A DNA stretch of 64,000 nt, taken from contig NZ_NPOA01000001.1 of the NCBI RefSeq assembly GCF_002287375.1, forward strand, positions 675,798 through 739,797, in the 5' to 3' direction. Origin of the DNA: Virgibacillus profundi. Lineage in GTDB: Bacteria > Bacillota > Bacilli > Bacillales > Amphibacillaceae. The notes under the pieces are model-generated. The model ran no database searches. It worked only from the letters and a program-made list of their open reading frames with translations, and was not told the DNA's origin. Made by a program: the position numbers and the translations under genes. Shown piece by piece: positions 55,050-63,913 of this stretch. The first letter of the stretch is position 1. Every line of letters starts with the position of its first letter.

Positions 55050-55701
55050 TTGGACAACATTTTGGCCAAGGATTGTAGAAGCGACTGGTGAAACACTCAC
55101 AATGGTTATTGCCACACTTATTTTTGGTTCCATCATCGGAATCAGTTTTGGTCTTTTGCTCTTTGTAACAAGAGAAAATAATATTTTGGAAAACAAACTG
55201 CTCTTTCAAATCTTAAACGTTTTTATAAATATCATACGACCGATTCCGTTCATTATTTTCATGGTTGCTATATCAGAGCTAACCAGATTGGTTGTCGGGA
55301 CAACAATAGGTACCGTTGCAGCAATTTTCCCAATGACGATTGTAGCAAGCTTTACCATCGCAAGGGTTGTGGAAAATAACCTGGTCAGCATCGACCCTGG
55401 CGTAATAGAAGCAGCACAAGCCATGGGAGCAAGTCCACTCCGCATCATCTTTACTATTTTGATACCTGAAGCGCTCGGTCCGCTTATTTTAGGACTTACA
55501 TTTGTTTCTGTCAGCCTTATCGACTTCTCGGCAGTCGCCGGAACTGTCGGTGGTGGTGGTCTCGGACATATAGCCATGACCTATGGCTATCAGCGATTTG
55601 ATGGAAGTGTCATGCTTGTCACAGTTATTATCCTAATCGTTATGGTACAGCTCGCACAATGGATCGGCAATACACTTTCGAAAAAAATTATGCGGCGTTA
55701 A
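55039..55701 (+). CDS. metI: methionine ABC transporter permease
   Basis: The 220-residue permease has five helices. The EAA loop, EAAQAMGASPLRIIFTILIP, near residue 125 meets MetN. SAVAGTVGGGGLGHIA near 165 and AMTYGYQRFDG near 185 are typical of MetI. The start at MKVDWT overlaps the metN stop by 11 bp and uses GAGGAGG inside metN, so translation is coupled. Confidence 0.95.
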   Translation: MKVDWTTFWPRIVEATGETLTMVIATLIFGSIIGISFGLLLFVTRENNILENKLLFQILNVFINIIRPIPFIIFMVAISELTRLVVGTTIGTVAAIFPMTIVASFTIARVVENNLVSIDPGVIEAAQAMGASPLRIIFTILIPEALGPLILGLTFVSVSLIDFSAVAGTVGGGGLGHIAMTYGYQRFDGSVMLVTVIILIVMVQLAQWIGNTLSKKIMRR

Positions 55702-55779
55702 AACGGTGCATGTAAAATATTTTTTTAAAAGACCCAAGTATCAGGCTCTTAACCACAGAATAAAGGGAGGAATTTTAAA

Positions 55780-56646
55780 ATGAAAAAATTATGGATATTA
55801 TGTTTAGCTATCTTATCAGTTGTTGCACTTTCCGCTTGCAGTAGTGCGAGCAGTGAAAGCGGTGAAGGTGATACTGTTAAAGTGAAAATTGGGGTAAATG
55901 GTTCAGATGGTGTTCAATGGCCGATTTTGAAGGAGAAAGCAGCAAAAGAAGGCATTGAAATTGAACTCATTGAATTTCAAGATTATACCCTACCAAATAA
56001 TGCTCTGGCTCAGGGAGACCTTGATATCAATGCATTCCAGCATATTGCATTCCTTGGACAATATGTGAAGGAAAGCGGTGAAGACCTTGTACCGATTGGT
56101 TCGACAATGCTTGCACCAATTGGTATATATTCCGAAAAAATTACGGATGTTTCAGAGATTAAAGAAGGGGATAAAATCGCTATCCCTGATGACCCTTCCA
56201 ACCAGGCACGCTCACTCAGACTGCTGGAGAGTGCTGAACTGATTACACTGGCTGACGACTTTGGAATGTTCGGGGATCCATCTAAAATTGCGGAAAATCC
56301 ATTGAATCTGGAGATTATTCCAATGACAGCACAGCAGACTCCACGTGTATTACCTGATGTTACTGCATCTGTTATCAATAATGGTGTTGCAGGACAGGCC
56401 GGATTTTCCCCTGGGGAAGACCCAATTTTCATAGAAGATGCAAATGGTGAGGCAACACATCCATACGTCAATATCATCGCAGCACGAGCAGAAGACAAAG
56501 ATAACGAAACATATAAACGCATTGTTGAACTTTACCAGGAGAAAGATATCGAACAGGCTATAAAAGAAGACACAAATGGCGGATCATTCCTTGTCAAATT
56601 AACACAGGAAGAATTGGATAAGGCTTTTGAACAACTAAAAAAGTAA
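55780..56646 (+). CDS. metQ: methionine-binding lipoprotein MetQ
   Basis: This 288-residue NlpA-family lipoprotein has a signal peptide ending in LSAC with Cys20, and a short Ser/Glu linker. The domain has ELIEFQDYTLPNNALAQGDLD near residue 70 (two parts), NAFQHIAFL, DPSNQARSLRLL and NGVAGQAGF, positions that hold methionine in MetQ proteins. GGGAGG precedes the ATG. It follows metI by 78 bp. Confidence 0.95.
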   Translation: MKKLWILCLAILSVVALSACSSASSESGEGDTVKVKIGVNGSDGVQWPILKEKAAKEGIEIELIEFQDYTLPNNALAQGDLDINAFQHIAFLGQYVKESGEDLVPIGSTMLAPIGIYSEKITDVSEIKEGDKIAIPDDPSNQARSLRLLESAELITLADDFGMFGDPSKIAENPLNLEIIPMTAQQTPRVLPDVTASVINNGVAGQAGFSPGEDPIFIEDANGEATHPYVNIIAARAEDKDNETYKRIVELYQEKDIEQAIKEDTNGGSFLVKLTQEELDKAFEQLKK

Positions 56647-56664
56647 ACCAGGGAGGAATATAAA

Positions 56665-57867
56665 ATGAGTATTGTACAAGAAAATCGTAAAGAGGTATTA
56701 CTTCAGTCCATTGACGAAAATCGTGATCTGTATATAAAAACAAGTCAAGACATCCACGCAAACCCGGAAATAGGGAACCAAGAAGTTTATGCAAGTGGCA
56801 AGCATGTTGACATACTGCAAAATGCAGGTTTTGACGTAAAAACAGCGGTGGCTGGGCATGAAACATCTTTTTATGCGGTAAAGGACAGTGGGGTAGAAGG
56901 ACCAACTATCGCCTATCTTGCTGAATACGATGCTTTACCTGGAATCGGCCATGCTTGTGGGCATAATATTATTGGTACAACAAGTGTTGCTGCAGGTATC
57001 GCACTTGCAGAAGCACTACCTGAAACAGGCGGTCGTGTTGTTGTTCTTGGAACACCTGCTGAAGAAGGCGGGCCGAATGGCAGTGCTAAAGGCAGTTTCG
57101 TAAAACACGGCTATTTAAAAGATGTGGATGTAGCACTAATGCTTCATCCATCTGGAAAAACGAGTTTAACCGGTGAATCACTTGCCGTAGATCCGCTTGA
57201 TTTTAAATTTTATGGAAAACCAGCTCACGCCTCGGGGGCACCTGAACAAGGTATCAATGCACTTGATGCCGTCATTCAATTATTCAATGGGATCAACGCA
57301 CTTCGTCAACAGCTGCCATCCGATGTACGTATTCATGGTATAATTACACATGGTGGGGATGCACCAAACATTATTCCCGAATATGCATCTTCCCGCTTTT
57401 ACATACGGGCTGAATCCTGGAATAAAACAGAGCAAACAGCGGCTAAAGTACGCGCCATCGCTGAAGGTGCCGCTCTTGCTACAGGTGCAACCGTTAAAGT
57501 TGAACGTTTCCAAAATGAAGTGAAGGATTTTGTTCTGAATTCCGTACTGGACGAAGCATTACAAGTGGAACTCGAATCGCTCGGTGAGGTCGTTCATACT
57601 AAAAAGGGTAAAGGTAAAGGATCAACAGATGCCGGAAACATCAGCTATGAGGTTCCAACATCACACGGACATATTAAAATTGGTCCAGATGATCTAATTG
57701 CCCACACTGACGAGTTCCGGGAGGCAGCTAAATCAGAATTAGGAGATAAAGCAATTATTACCGGGGCAAAAGCTCTTGCTTCAACAGGCTATAAGCTATT
57801 AACCGATTTTGAACTTTTACATCGAATTAAAAAGGAATACGAACAAGCACTCGCTCTGAAGCAATAA
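56665..57867 (+). CDS. M20 family metallopeptidase/amidohydrolase
   Basis: The 400-residue M20D-type hydrolase is related to N-acyl amino acid amidohydrolases and to aminobenzoyl-glutamate hydrolase. The metal motif GIGHACGHN lies near residue 95, GTPAEEGGPNGSAKG near 130 and LMLHPSGKTS near 157. The dimer domain has GKPAHASGAPEQGINALDA near 185 (two parts). GGGAGG precedes the ATG, 18 bp after metQ. Sitting last in the met operon, it may release methionine or a related compound from an N-acyl or peptide form imported by MetNIQ. That role is inferred. Confidence 0.88.
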   Translation: MSIVQENRKEVLLQSIDENRDLYIKTSQDIHANPEIGNQEVYASGKHVDILQNAGFDVKTAVAGHETSFYAVKDSGVEGPTIAYLAEYDALPGIGHACGHNIIGTTSVAAGIALAEALPETGGRVVVLGTPAEEGGPNGSAKGSFVKHGYLKDVDVALMLHPSGKTSLTGESLAVDPLDFKFYGKPAHASGAPEQGINALDAVIQLFNGINALRQQLPSDVRIHGIITHGGDAPNIIPEYASSRFYIRAESWNKTEQTAAKVRAIAEGAALATGATVKVERFQNEVKDFVLNSVLDEALQVELESLGEVVHTKKGKGKGSTDAGNISYEVPTSHGHIKIGPDDLIAHTDEFREAAKSELGDKAIITGAKALASTGYKLLTDFELLHRIKKEYEQALALKQ

Positions 57868-57868
57868 A

Positions 57869-57911
57869 GAAAGTTGGCTGAAACGATGTGAAAATCGTTT
57901 TAGCTTTCTCG
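57869..57911 (+). terminator. terminator-like hairpin after the met operon
   Basis: GAAAG, GCT and AAACGAT pair with ATCGTTT, AGC and CTTTC in an interrupted stem of 15 pairs around a GTGAAA loop. The T run is short. Confidence 0.55.
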
Positions 57912-57920
57912 CTTTGGGAA

Positions 57921-58010
57921 AATGTTTTTGTTATCGGGATGATGTTCTGGCTCTCGGGCTGATGCTTTCGCGCACAGGCTGATGTTTCTGTTTTCGAGCC
58001 GATGTTCTCC
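57921..58010. repeat. phased 20-bp GGCTGATG array of four to five units
   Basis: GATGTT-like motifs start at 57941, 57961, 57981 and 58001, exactly 20 bp apart, with a weaker AATG at 57921. The bases before them read CGGGAT, CGGGCT, CAGGCT and CGAGCC. On the minus strand the unit is CATCAGCCCGA plus nine bases, the same as at 44612. The false 66-residue ORF on the minus strand is a translation of this repeat. Confidence 0.85.
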
Positions 58011-58139
58011 CAACCTGGTATATTCCCTTTCTTGTTTATATTTTAAAGCACATCTAATTTTACTTATATGACCAAATTGTTGTATATTACAAGTTGACAC
58101 ATATAAATTTATTTTAGTAGTCCTATGGAGGCGATTGTA

Positions 58140-59330
58140 GTGGAAAGAGTAGTCGGAACAGTTGTTAGAGGTCTTCGGTGCCCGATCATTAATGAAGGGG
58201 ATAACATTGAGGAAATTGTTGTGGACAGCGTTTTAAAAGCCTCGGAAGTGGAAAAAGTTCAAATAAATGATAAGGATATCGTTACATTAACTGAATCAAT
58301 CGTTGCCCGTGCCCAAGGTAATTATGCAACAGTTGATCACATTGCTGAAGATGTACATACCAAATTTGGAGATGATACAGTTGGTGTGATATTTCCAATT
58401 TTAAGCCGGAATCGATTTGCAAACTGCCTTCGGGGGATTGCAAAGGGAGCCAAAAAAATCGTTTTAATGCTCAGCTTTCCTTCAGATGAGGTTGGCAATC
58501 ACTTAGTAGATATAGATGCGCTTGATGAAAAGGGAGTCAATCCATGGACAGATGTCCTGACAGAAGAACAATTCCGCAATCATTTTGGGTATATTAAGCA
58601 TACATTTACAGGTGTTGATTATATTGAGTACTATAAATCACTGGTTGAAGAATATAACATAGAATGTGAAGTTATCTTCTCAAATAATGCAAAGACCATT
58701 TTGGATTACACAAAAAACGTTCTAACTTGTGACATACATACAAGAACCAGAACGAAGAAAATATTAAAGGAAAATGGCGGAGATAAAGTTTACGGCCTTG
58801 ATGATATCCTGGCTGCTTCAGTTGACGGGAGCGGCTATAATGAATCCTATGGTTTGCTTGGATCAAACAAATCGACGGAAGATGGCATTAAACTTTTCCC
58901 ACGTCAATGCCAGCCTATTGTTGATAACATTCAACAAAAACTTAAAGAAAAAACAGGCAAAAATATAGAAGTAATGATTTATGGAGATGGTGCCTTTAAA
59001 GATCCAGTAGGTAAAATATGGGAGCTTGCTGACCCTGTTGTATCCCCGGCTTACACGTCAGGACTTGTTGGTACGCCTAATGAGGTTAAATTAAAATATC
59101 TTGCTGATAATAACTTTGCTGATTTAAGAGGAGAAGAATTGCAGCAGGCTATATCTAAGTTCATTGATAATAAAGATGACGATCTTTCAGATGCAATGGA
59201 AGCCCAGGGTACGACACCAAGAAAGCTGACAGATCTGATTGGTTCACTATCTGACCTGACTTCAGGAAGTGGGGATAAAGGAACACCCATCGTCTTTATC
59301 CAAGGATATTTTGATAATTATACAGAATAA
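58140..59330 (+). CDS. coenzyme F420-0:L-glutamate ligase-like (CofE/FbiB domain) protein
   Basis: The 396-residue protein resembles the F420_ligase (CofE) family. VERVVGTVVRGLRCPIINEG and GDNIEEIVVDSV open the protein, then TLTESIVARAQGNYATV near 50. IYGDGAFKDPVGKIWELADP near 285 matches the ligand-binding part of the family. It is longer than archaeal CofE (about 250 residues). Bacillaceae are not known to make F420, so it may ligate glutamate to another acceptor. GTG with GGAGG eight bases upstream is taken as start. It ends in a strong terminator. Confidence 0.75.
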   Translation: MERVVGTVVRGLRCPIINEGDNIEEIVVDSVLKASEVEKVQINDKDIVTLTESIVARAQGNYATVDHIAEDVHTKFGDDTVGVIFPILSRNRFANCLRGIAKGAKKIVLMLSFPSDEVGNHLVDIDALDEKGVNPWTDVLTEEQFRNHFGYIKHTFTGVDYIEYYKSLVEEYNIECEVIFSNNAKTILDYTKNVLTCDIHTRTRTKKILKENGGDKVYGLDDILAASVDGSGYNESYGLLGSNKSTEDGIKLFPRQCQPIVDNIQQKLKEKTGKNIEVMIYGDGAFKDPVGKIWELADPVVSPAYTSGLVGTPNEVKLKYLADNNFADLRGEELQQAISKFIDNKDDDLSDAMEAQGTTPRKLTDLIGSLSDLTSGSGDKGTPIVFIQGYFDNYTE

Positions 59331-59350
59331 GATGGTAATGAAATGGTTTC

Positions 59351-59386
59351 AATCAGTAAAGTTGTAGAAGCTTTACTGATTTTTTT
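59351..59386 (+). terminator. terminator of the CofE-like gene
   Basis: AATCAGTAAAG at 59351-59361 pairs with CTTTACTGATT, followed by a long T run. Confidence 0.92.
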
Positions 59387-59414
59387 ATTGTTTGGTAAAA
59401 AAACAGACGGGATA

Positions 59415-60344
59415 TCAGCTATTCCCGTCTTCTTCATCTGATTCGATACGTTGAATAAACTCCTCTGCAGCACTATAGCCCTGCTGCTGCAAATACCAGT
59501 TATTTGCTGCCGCTTCAATTAGACCGGCCACGTCCCGGCCTGGTTGCAGCTGAATCTCAATATGAGGAATGGGAACATCCATATACTCCTTGAATTTTGT
59601 CTCAACCTCCAGCTCGTTATTCAAGGAGTTTTTCTCCCACTTTGTTAGGTTTATATCTAAAGCAATCCTCGTTTCATCCTGAAAGGCCTTTCTTCCATAT
59701 ATACGTACAACATTTAATAAACCAATACTTCTTAGTGCAAGAAATGCCTTGTTTTTCTCATTATGGGTACCAAGAATTGTTTTATGGCTTAGTTTTTTCA
59801 ATACGACAATATCATCTGCCACCAGCCGATGTCCTCTGCCAATCAACGTGTGCGCTGTTTCGCTTTTTCCCACACCCGACTCTCCACGAAGCAGGATTCC
59901 TATTCCAAAAACATTAAGACAAACCCCGTGCAATGCAATTTCAGGTGCCAATATTCTTGTCAAATAGGCATCTGCTTTTGCAATAAAATCTGTCGTAGAT
60001 TCAGTTGTACGCAACAAGGGAATTTTCTCTTTTGTACAATAGCGCTTTAAGTATGTAAGTCCTTCCTGCTCTGCCGTTACAATAAAGCATGGTGGATGGT
60101 AGTTTACAACATTGCCAATCCGCTTCTGCCGTTCTTTCTGACTTAACTGATGTAAGTATGTAATTTCCTTTTTACCAAGGATTTGTACACGCTCCATTGG
60201 GAAAAAATCAAAGTAGCCGATAAATTCCAGTCCGGGGCGATGTGTCTGCAATTTTGTAATTGGGCGCTCCAGATATGCTTCCCCTGACAGTACCTCCAAT
60301 GAAAACTCTGCCACTAATTTCCCAACCGCAATTGATTTCAGCAT
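59415..60344 (-). CDS. HPr kinase/phosphorylase family protein, divergent
   Basis: The 309-residue protein has the two HprK parts: an N-terminal domain (residues 1-130, with GYFDFFPMERVQILGKKE) and the kinase domain. Walker A GESGVGKS is at residues 154-161, His139 is in ALHG, HRLVADDIVVLK lies near 172, and the HprK signature is PIPHIEIQLQPGRDVAGLIE near 260. It aligns end to end with HprK but looks only moderately similar to Bacillus subtilis HprK. The usual neighbour lgt is missing. It may be a second HprK acting on Crh or another HPr-like protein, or the only one. GGAG precedes the ATG. Confidence 0.85.
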   Translation of the reverse strand: MLKSIAVGKLVAEFSLEVLSGEAYLERPITKLQTHRPGLEFIGYFDFFPMERVQILGKKEITYLHQLSQKERQKRIGNVVNYHPPCFIVTAEQEGLTYLKRYCTKEKIPLLRTTESTTDFIAKADAYLTRILAPEIALHGVCLNVFGIGILLRGESGVGKSETAHTLIGRGHRLVADDIVVLKKLSHKTILGTHNEKNKAFLALRSIGLLNVVRIYGRKAFQDETRIALDINLTKWEKNSLNNELEVETKFKEYMDVPIPHIEIQLQPGRDVAGLIEAAANNWYLQQQGYSAAEEFIQRIESDEEDGNS

Positions 60345-60543
60345 AATTACACTCCAACCTCTAAATTAGTATATTTATTGATTATACTTCAAAATGAAGC
60401 AGATAGTAAAAAATATTAATTATTCAGGATGTCTTTTTATTTTAAAATATGGAATCCAGTTCATAGTCTGCTTAAATTGTATTATCCAATAATCTGTATA
60501 ATAATAGGAAGATAAACCATCATTTAGAAAGGGTTGGGGCAGA

Positions 60544-61431
60544 ATGGATCTAAGACAACTTGAATGTTTTATGGCGGTCAGCAAAGAACTGCACTTTTCC
60601 AGAGCTGCTGAGAAGTTATATATTTCACAGCCATCCTTAAGCCAACAAATAAAAAATTTAGAAGCTGAAGTAGGCACACCACTATTTGATCGAATTGGTA
60701 AAAAAACAGCTTTAACAGAAGCTGGAAGTATTTTACTAATTCACAGCCAACGAATTTTTCATGAAATTGAACAATCTAAAGCCGAAATAAGAGAATTAAA
60801 CGTACTACAACGAGGAAAACTTACCATCGGGTCGCTTTTAACATGTATAAGCTATCTTCTCCCACCTACCATTATAAATTTCAAAAGATTATATCCTAAT
60901 ATTGAACTATCCATCTTAGGTTTACGGACAGGAGATATAAAGAAGAGACTGCTGGAAAATGAATTAGACTTAGGGATTGTGTTTTTACCAGTGGACGATG
61001 AGGAAATTGAGTCCATTCCATTATTTACGGAAGAACTTTCTTTAGCTGTTCCATTAGGTCATCCCCTTGCAGAATTCAAAGAGATTGAGATGAAGAAACT
61101 TGAGGACACAGCAACAATATTATTACCTGAAAACTATCAGCTGAGAAAGCTGATTGATAAGTATTGTGTGGAACTTGGCATTACGCTTAAGTCAACGCTG
61201 GAAATGACTACAATGGAATCTTTAATTCAAATGGTTTCTGAAGGTATTGGTGTAACTATTTTGCCTGAACCGTACATTGATTATTTAAAAAGTAGCCAAA
61301 TTGCTAAAGTTAAATTAATTAATCCCACACCCCAAAGGGACATTGGATTTATTTATAGAAAGGACAAATTCATGTGTGCAACTACAAAGTCCTTTATTGA
61401 TCAATTGGGTGAAAAAAGTGTCTCTTTGTAG
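60544..61431 (+). CDS. LysR family transcriptional regulator
   Basis: The 295-residue regulator has an N-terminal winged helix (MDLRQLECFMAVSKELHFSR, then AAEKLYISQPSLSQQI) at residues 1-60. The co-inducer domain is at about 90-290, with KRLYPNIELSILGLRTGDI near 118 and ELDLGIVFLP. It is of the CynR/YwbI-like type. The effector and targets are unknown. GGTTGGGG lies before the ATG. It is divergent from the HprK-like gene and convergent with the thioredoxin-like gene, so no obvious partner gene is present. Confidence 0.9.
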   Translation: MDLRQLECFMAVSKELHFSRAAEKLYISQPSLSQQIKNLEAEVGTPLFDRIGKKTALTEAGSILLIHSQRIFHEIEQSKAEIRELNVLQRGKLTIGSLLTCISYLLPPTIINFKRLYPNIELSILGLRTGDIKKRLLENELDLGIVFLPVDDEEIESIPLFTEELSLAVPLGHPLAEFKEIEMKKLEDTATILLPENYQLRKLIDKYCVELGITLKSTLEMTTMESLIQMVSEGIGVTILPEPYIDYLKSSQIAKVKLINPTPQRDIGFIYRKDKFMCATTKSFIDQLGEKSVSL

Positions 61432-61446
61432 CCCATAGAATTAAAT

Positions 61447-61482
61447 AAAGCAAGAGGCACAGTGATTGAGCCTCTTGCTTTT
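61447..61482. terminator. bidirectional terminator after the LysR gene
   Basis: AAAGCAAGAGGC pairs with GCCTCTTGCTTT around an 11-base loop, between convergent genes. Confidence 0.88.
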
Positions 61483-61492
61483 GATGTTTTTA

Positions 61493-61732
61493 TTATCCGT
61501 TCTTCACATCTTCCATGCTTGCCCCAAAATTAATATGATAGACATCTTCACCTATTACAAGAGCCGGAACTGATTTTACCCCAACCGATTCAGCTTCACT
61601 TATTCTTGAAGCATCTTCACCAAAGTGGACAATTTCCAGATCTGTTTTTGATTTATCCAAATATCCTAACATCATTTGCTCTGCATCCATACATACTGGA
61701 CAACCTGCATGATAAAAAACTGCTTTTTTCAT
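61493..61732 (-). CDS. thioredoxin/glutaredoxin-like protein with CPVC motif
   Basis: The 79-residue thioredoxin-fold protein has the redox pair Cys11 and Cys14 in HAGCPVCMDAEQM and the cis-proline in VKSVPALVIG near residue 56. It is shorter than thioredoxin and closer to glutaredoxin in size, without a membrane anchor. The substrate is not known. GGAGG precedes the ATG. An AT-rich palindrome lies just upstream. Confidence 0.82.
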   Translation of the reverse strand: MKKAVFYHAGCPVCMDAEQMMLGYLDKSKTDLEIVHFGEDASRISEAESVGVKSVPALVIGEDVYHINFGASMEDVKNG

Positions 61733-61754
61733 TATTTTTTCCTCCTACTATTTT

Positions 61755-61777
61755 GTCCTATATATATAGGATAGGAC
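61755..61777 (-). promoter_or_regulatory. palindrome upstream of the thioredoxin-like gene
   Basis: TCCTATATATATAGGA at 61756-61771 is a perfect 16-bp palindrome, and GTCCTAT at 61755 also pairs with ATAGGAC at 61771-61777. It lies 23 bp before the start, in the promoter zone, so a repressor site is plausible. The regulator is unknown. Confidence 0.45.
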
Positions 61778-61859
61778 AGATATAGTAAGTAATCCAATAG
61801 CAATTTTTTATTGTTATGATAGGTTTTAACTATGATTACCAAGCTTTTAATTATAACTA

Positions 61860-62042
61860 CTATTCACCTTTTTGTTTTTCACTCGTCTCATCATCACCCA
61901 TGAGATCACTTGCCGTCCGTTTAAACTCTGCTAGGGTTTTTCCCATGGCAGAACCAATCTCAGGAAGTTTCCTTGGTCCAAAAATAATTAAAGCAATAAT
62001 TAAAATTAAGATCAATCCTGGAATGCCAATACTTGATAACAA
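61860..62042 (-). CDS. tatA: twin-arginine translocase subunit TatA
   Basis: The 60-residue protein has one N-terminal helix ([17 protein letters not shown]), the [10 protein letters not shown] hinge and an amphipathic helix [15 protein letters not shown], the standard TatA/E layout. It is a pore or recruitment component for folded Tat substrates. Start is TTG with AAAGGTG upstream. It is divergent from a gluconate-dehydrogenase-type operon whose first protein has a Tat signal, so this TatA may be dedicated to it. No tatC is in the window. Confidence 0.92.
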   Translation of the reverse strand: MLSSIGIPGLILILIIALIIFGPRKLPEIGSAMGKTLAEFKRTASDLMGDDETSEKQKGE

Positions 62043-62284
62043 CTTCTGTCAACACCTTTCATGACTTCTTAATGGATGAGTTATTTTTTTAATATGTCCA
62101 CGATAAATTTTATTTATACATTGTTAAAAATTGGGCACTCTATTATTGAAATATATTATTTGTTGTTGGAGATTGAATGTTTATATCAGACAGTTTCCAC
62201 GTTATTGGAATTTCCGGTATCTGAATTTATCATCCAAAAATTGCTGCTTTGCAATAATATTCATTAGAATTAGGAGGTTTTTTT

Positions 62285-63052
62285 GTGTCAGATAAAGAGA
62301 ATCCAGAAAACAAACAAGATACAAAAAGTACGAGACGTGACTTTATAAAAAGTTCAAGTTTAACTGTCGGGGGCCTTGTTGTAGGTGGGGCAGTTGGAGG
62401 CTTGCTTGGCAGAACAAGTACGGATCCGGATGAAAAAACGGAAACGAAACAAACGCCAGCAGCTAATCCAAATGAAGCCTTGATGTTTTTTTATCCTGAT
62501 GAATATCAGACAACCATGGCTGCTGCGGAACGCATCTTTCCGGAAGATGATTTAGGGCCTGGTGCTAGGGGATTGAATGTAGCCATTTATATCGATCATC
62601 AGCTTGCCAGCCAATGGGGTGTAAATGCAAAAGACTATAGAATGGGGCCATGGTATAACCCAGAGCCAACACAAGGTGGACAGGTTAGACTACTTAGAAA
62701 GGATTTGTTCCGGTTAGGCATAAAGCAGCTGGATAATTACAGCAAAAAGAAATTCGATAATACATTTGTGGACCTAGAATCTGACCAACAAGTTGAAGTA
62801 TTGGTTGCATTTGAAAATGGTGAAGCAAACGCCTTATCCGGTGTACCTTCATCTGAATTTTTTAAATTACTTCGAACGTTAACCCTTGAGGGAGTTTATG
62901 CTGATCCAATGTACGGCGGTAATAATGAAATGGAAGGATGGGCAATGAGAAAATATCCTGGGACACGTATGAATTATGTCAAAGAAGTTGAGAGTAAAGA
63001 GTTTATTAAGTTGGAGCCTAAGAGCCTACATAGTCATATGAAACACTCATAG
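62285..63052 (+). CDS. gluconate 2-dehydrogenase subunit 3 family protein with Tat signal
   Basis: The 255-residue small subunit partners the GMC flavoprotein of membrane-bound gluconate or other polyol dehydrogenases. The Tat signal is TRRDFIKSSSLTVGGLVVGG at about residues 17-36. The mature part has MAAAERIFPEDDLGPGARGL near 78 and MYGGNNEMEGWAMRKYPG near 220, both typical of the family. In these enzymes this subunit carries the folded complex through the Tat pore. Start is GTG with AGGAGG upstream. The flavoprotein gene follows after 14 bp. Confidence 0.9.
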   Translation: MSDKENPENKQDTKSTRRDFIKSSSLTVGGLVVGGAVGGLLGRTSTDPDEKTETKQTPAANPNEALMFFYPDEYQTTMAAAERIFPEDDLGPGARGLNVAIYIDHQLASQWGVNAKDYRMGPWYNPEPTQGGQVRLLRKDLFRLGIKQLDNYSKKKFDNTFVDLESDQQVEVLVAFENGEANALSGVPSSEFFKLLRTLTLEGVYADPMYGGNNEMEGWAMRKYPGTRMNYVKEVESKEFIKLEPKSLHSHMKHS

Positions 63053-63066
63053 AAAGGATGATAAAC

Positions 63067-63879
63067 ATGGTTAAAAAACTGCCTAAAGTACCTGTAGTTG
63101 TTGTCGGTATGGGGTGGGCCGGCAGTATTATTTCTGCAGAATTAACAAAAGCGGGAATTGAAGTGGTTGGCCTTGAACGTGGAAGAGAAAGAAAAATGAG
63201 CGATTATTTAATGGTACATGACGAGCTCCGTTTCCAGCACCGTGAAGAAATGATGCAGGATCTATCCAAAGAAACGATTACTTCCCGTAATAACCGAAAA
63301 ATGCGCGCACTGCCTATGCGCCATTATGGAACATTTATTGTCGGTGATGGTGTTGGTGGAGCCGGAAGTCACTGGAACGGACAAACCTATCGTTTCCTAC
63401 CCTATGATTTTGAAATTAAATCATTAACTCAAGAAAGATATGGCGCAGGCAAAATCAAATCTGAAATACCACTCCAGGATTGGGGCATTACGTATGATGA
63501 ATTGGAGTCCTATTACGATACCTTTGAGAAAATGGCGGGGATTTCCGGTGAAACAGTTGACCTTTATGGACATAGGTCTAATCCATATCCAACCGGTCCA
63601 ATGTTAAAAACACCCGTTTTGGAGGAATTTGAAAAGGCTACAAAAAAACTCGGCTATAATCCATATATCCTGCCTTCTGCCAATCTTTCGGAGAACTATG
63701 AGAATCCGGATGGAATTTCGCGCATGGCTTGTCAGTATTGTGCGTATTGTGAAAACTTCGGCTGTGAGTATGGTGCGAAGGCGGACCCAGTTGTTACTGT
63801 TATTCCAGTTGCACAAGAAACAGGGAAACTGGATCTTCGTACACATGCCAATGTCACTCGCATCCTGAACGATGATTAA
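63067..63879 (+). pseudogene. GMC-type FAD dehydrogenase subunit, cut by an insertion sequence
   Basis: The visible 270 residues are the N-terminal half of a GMC oxidoreductase (normally about 560-580). The FAD loop VVVGMGWAGSIISAEL is near residue 10. GDGVGGAGSHWNGQTYRF near 97 and a cysteine-rich CQYCAYCENFGCEYG near 225 are typical of gluconate/sorbitol dehydrogenase large subunits. The frame ends at 63879 just inside an insertion sequence, so the C-terminal catalytic half is lost or displaced. The start at MVKKLP is better spaced from AAAGG than the ATG nine bases earlier. Confidence 0.88.
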
Positions 63880-63913
63880 GTCCATATAATTGTGTAAAAA
63901 GGATAAACAAAAA

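Noticed and set aside
57900-58100. A 66-residue minus-strand ORF
   Set aside because: It is a translation of the 20-bp CATCAGCC array without a start signal.
62076-62267. A 63-residue ORF between tatA and the gluconate dehydrogenase genes
   Set aside because: It is AT-rich, has no ribosome binding site and looks like the shared promoter region of the divergent genes.
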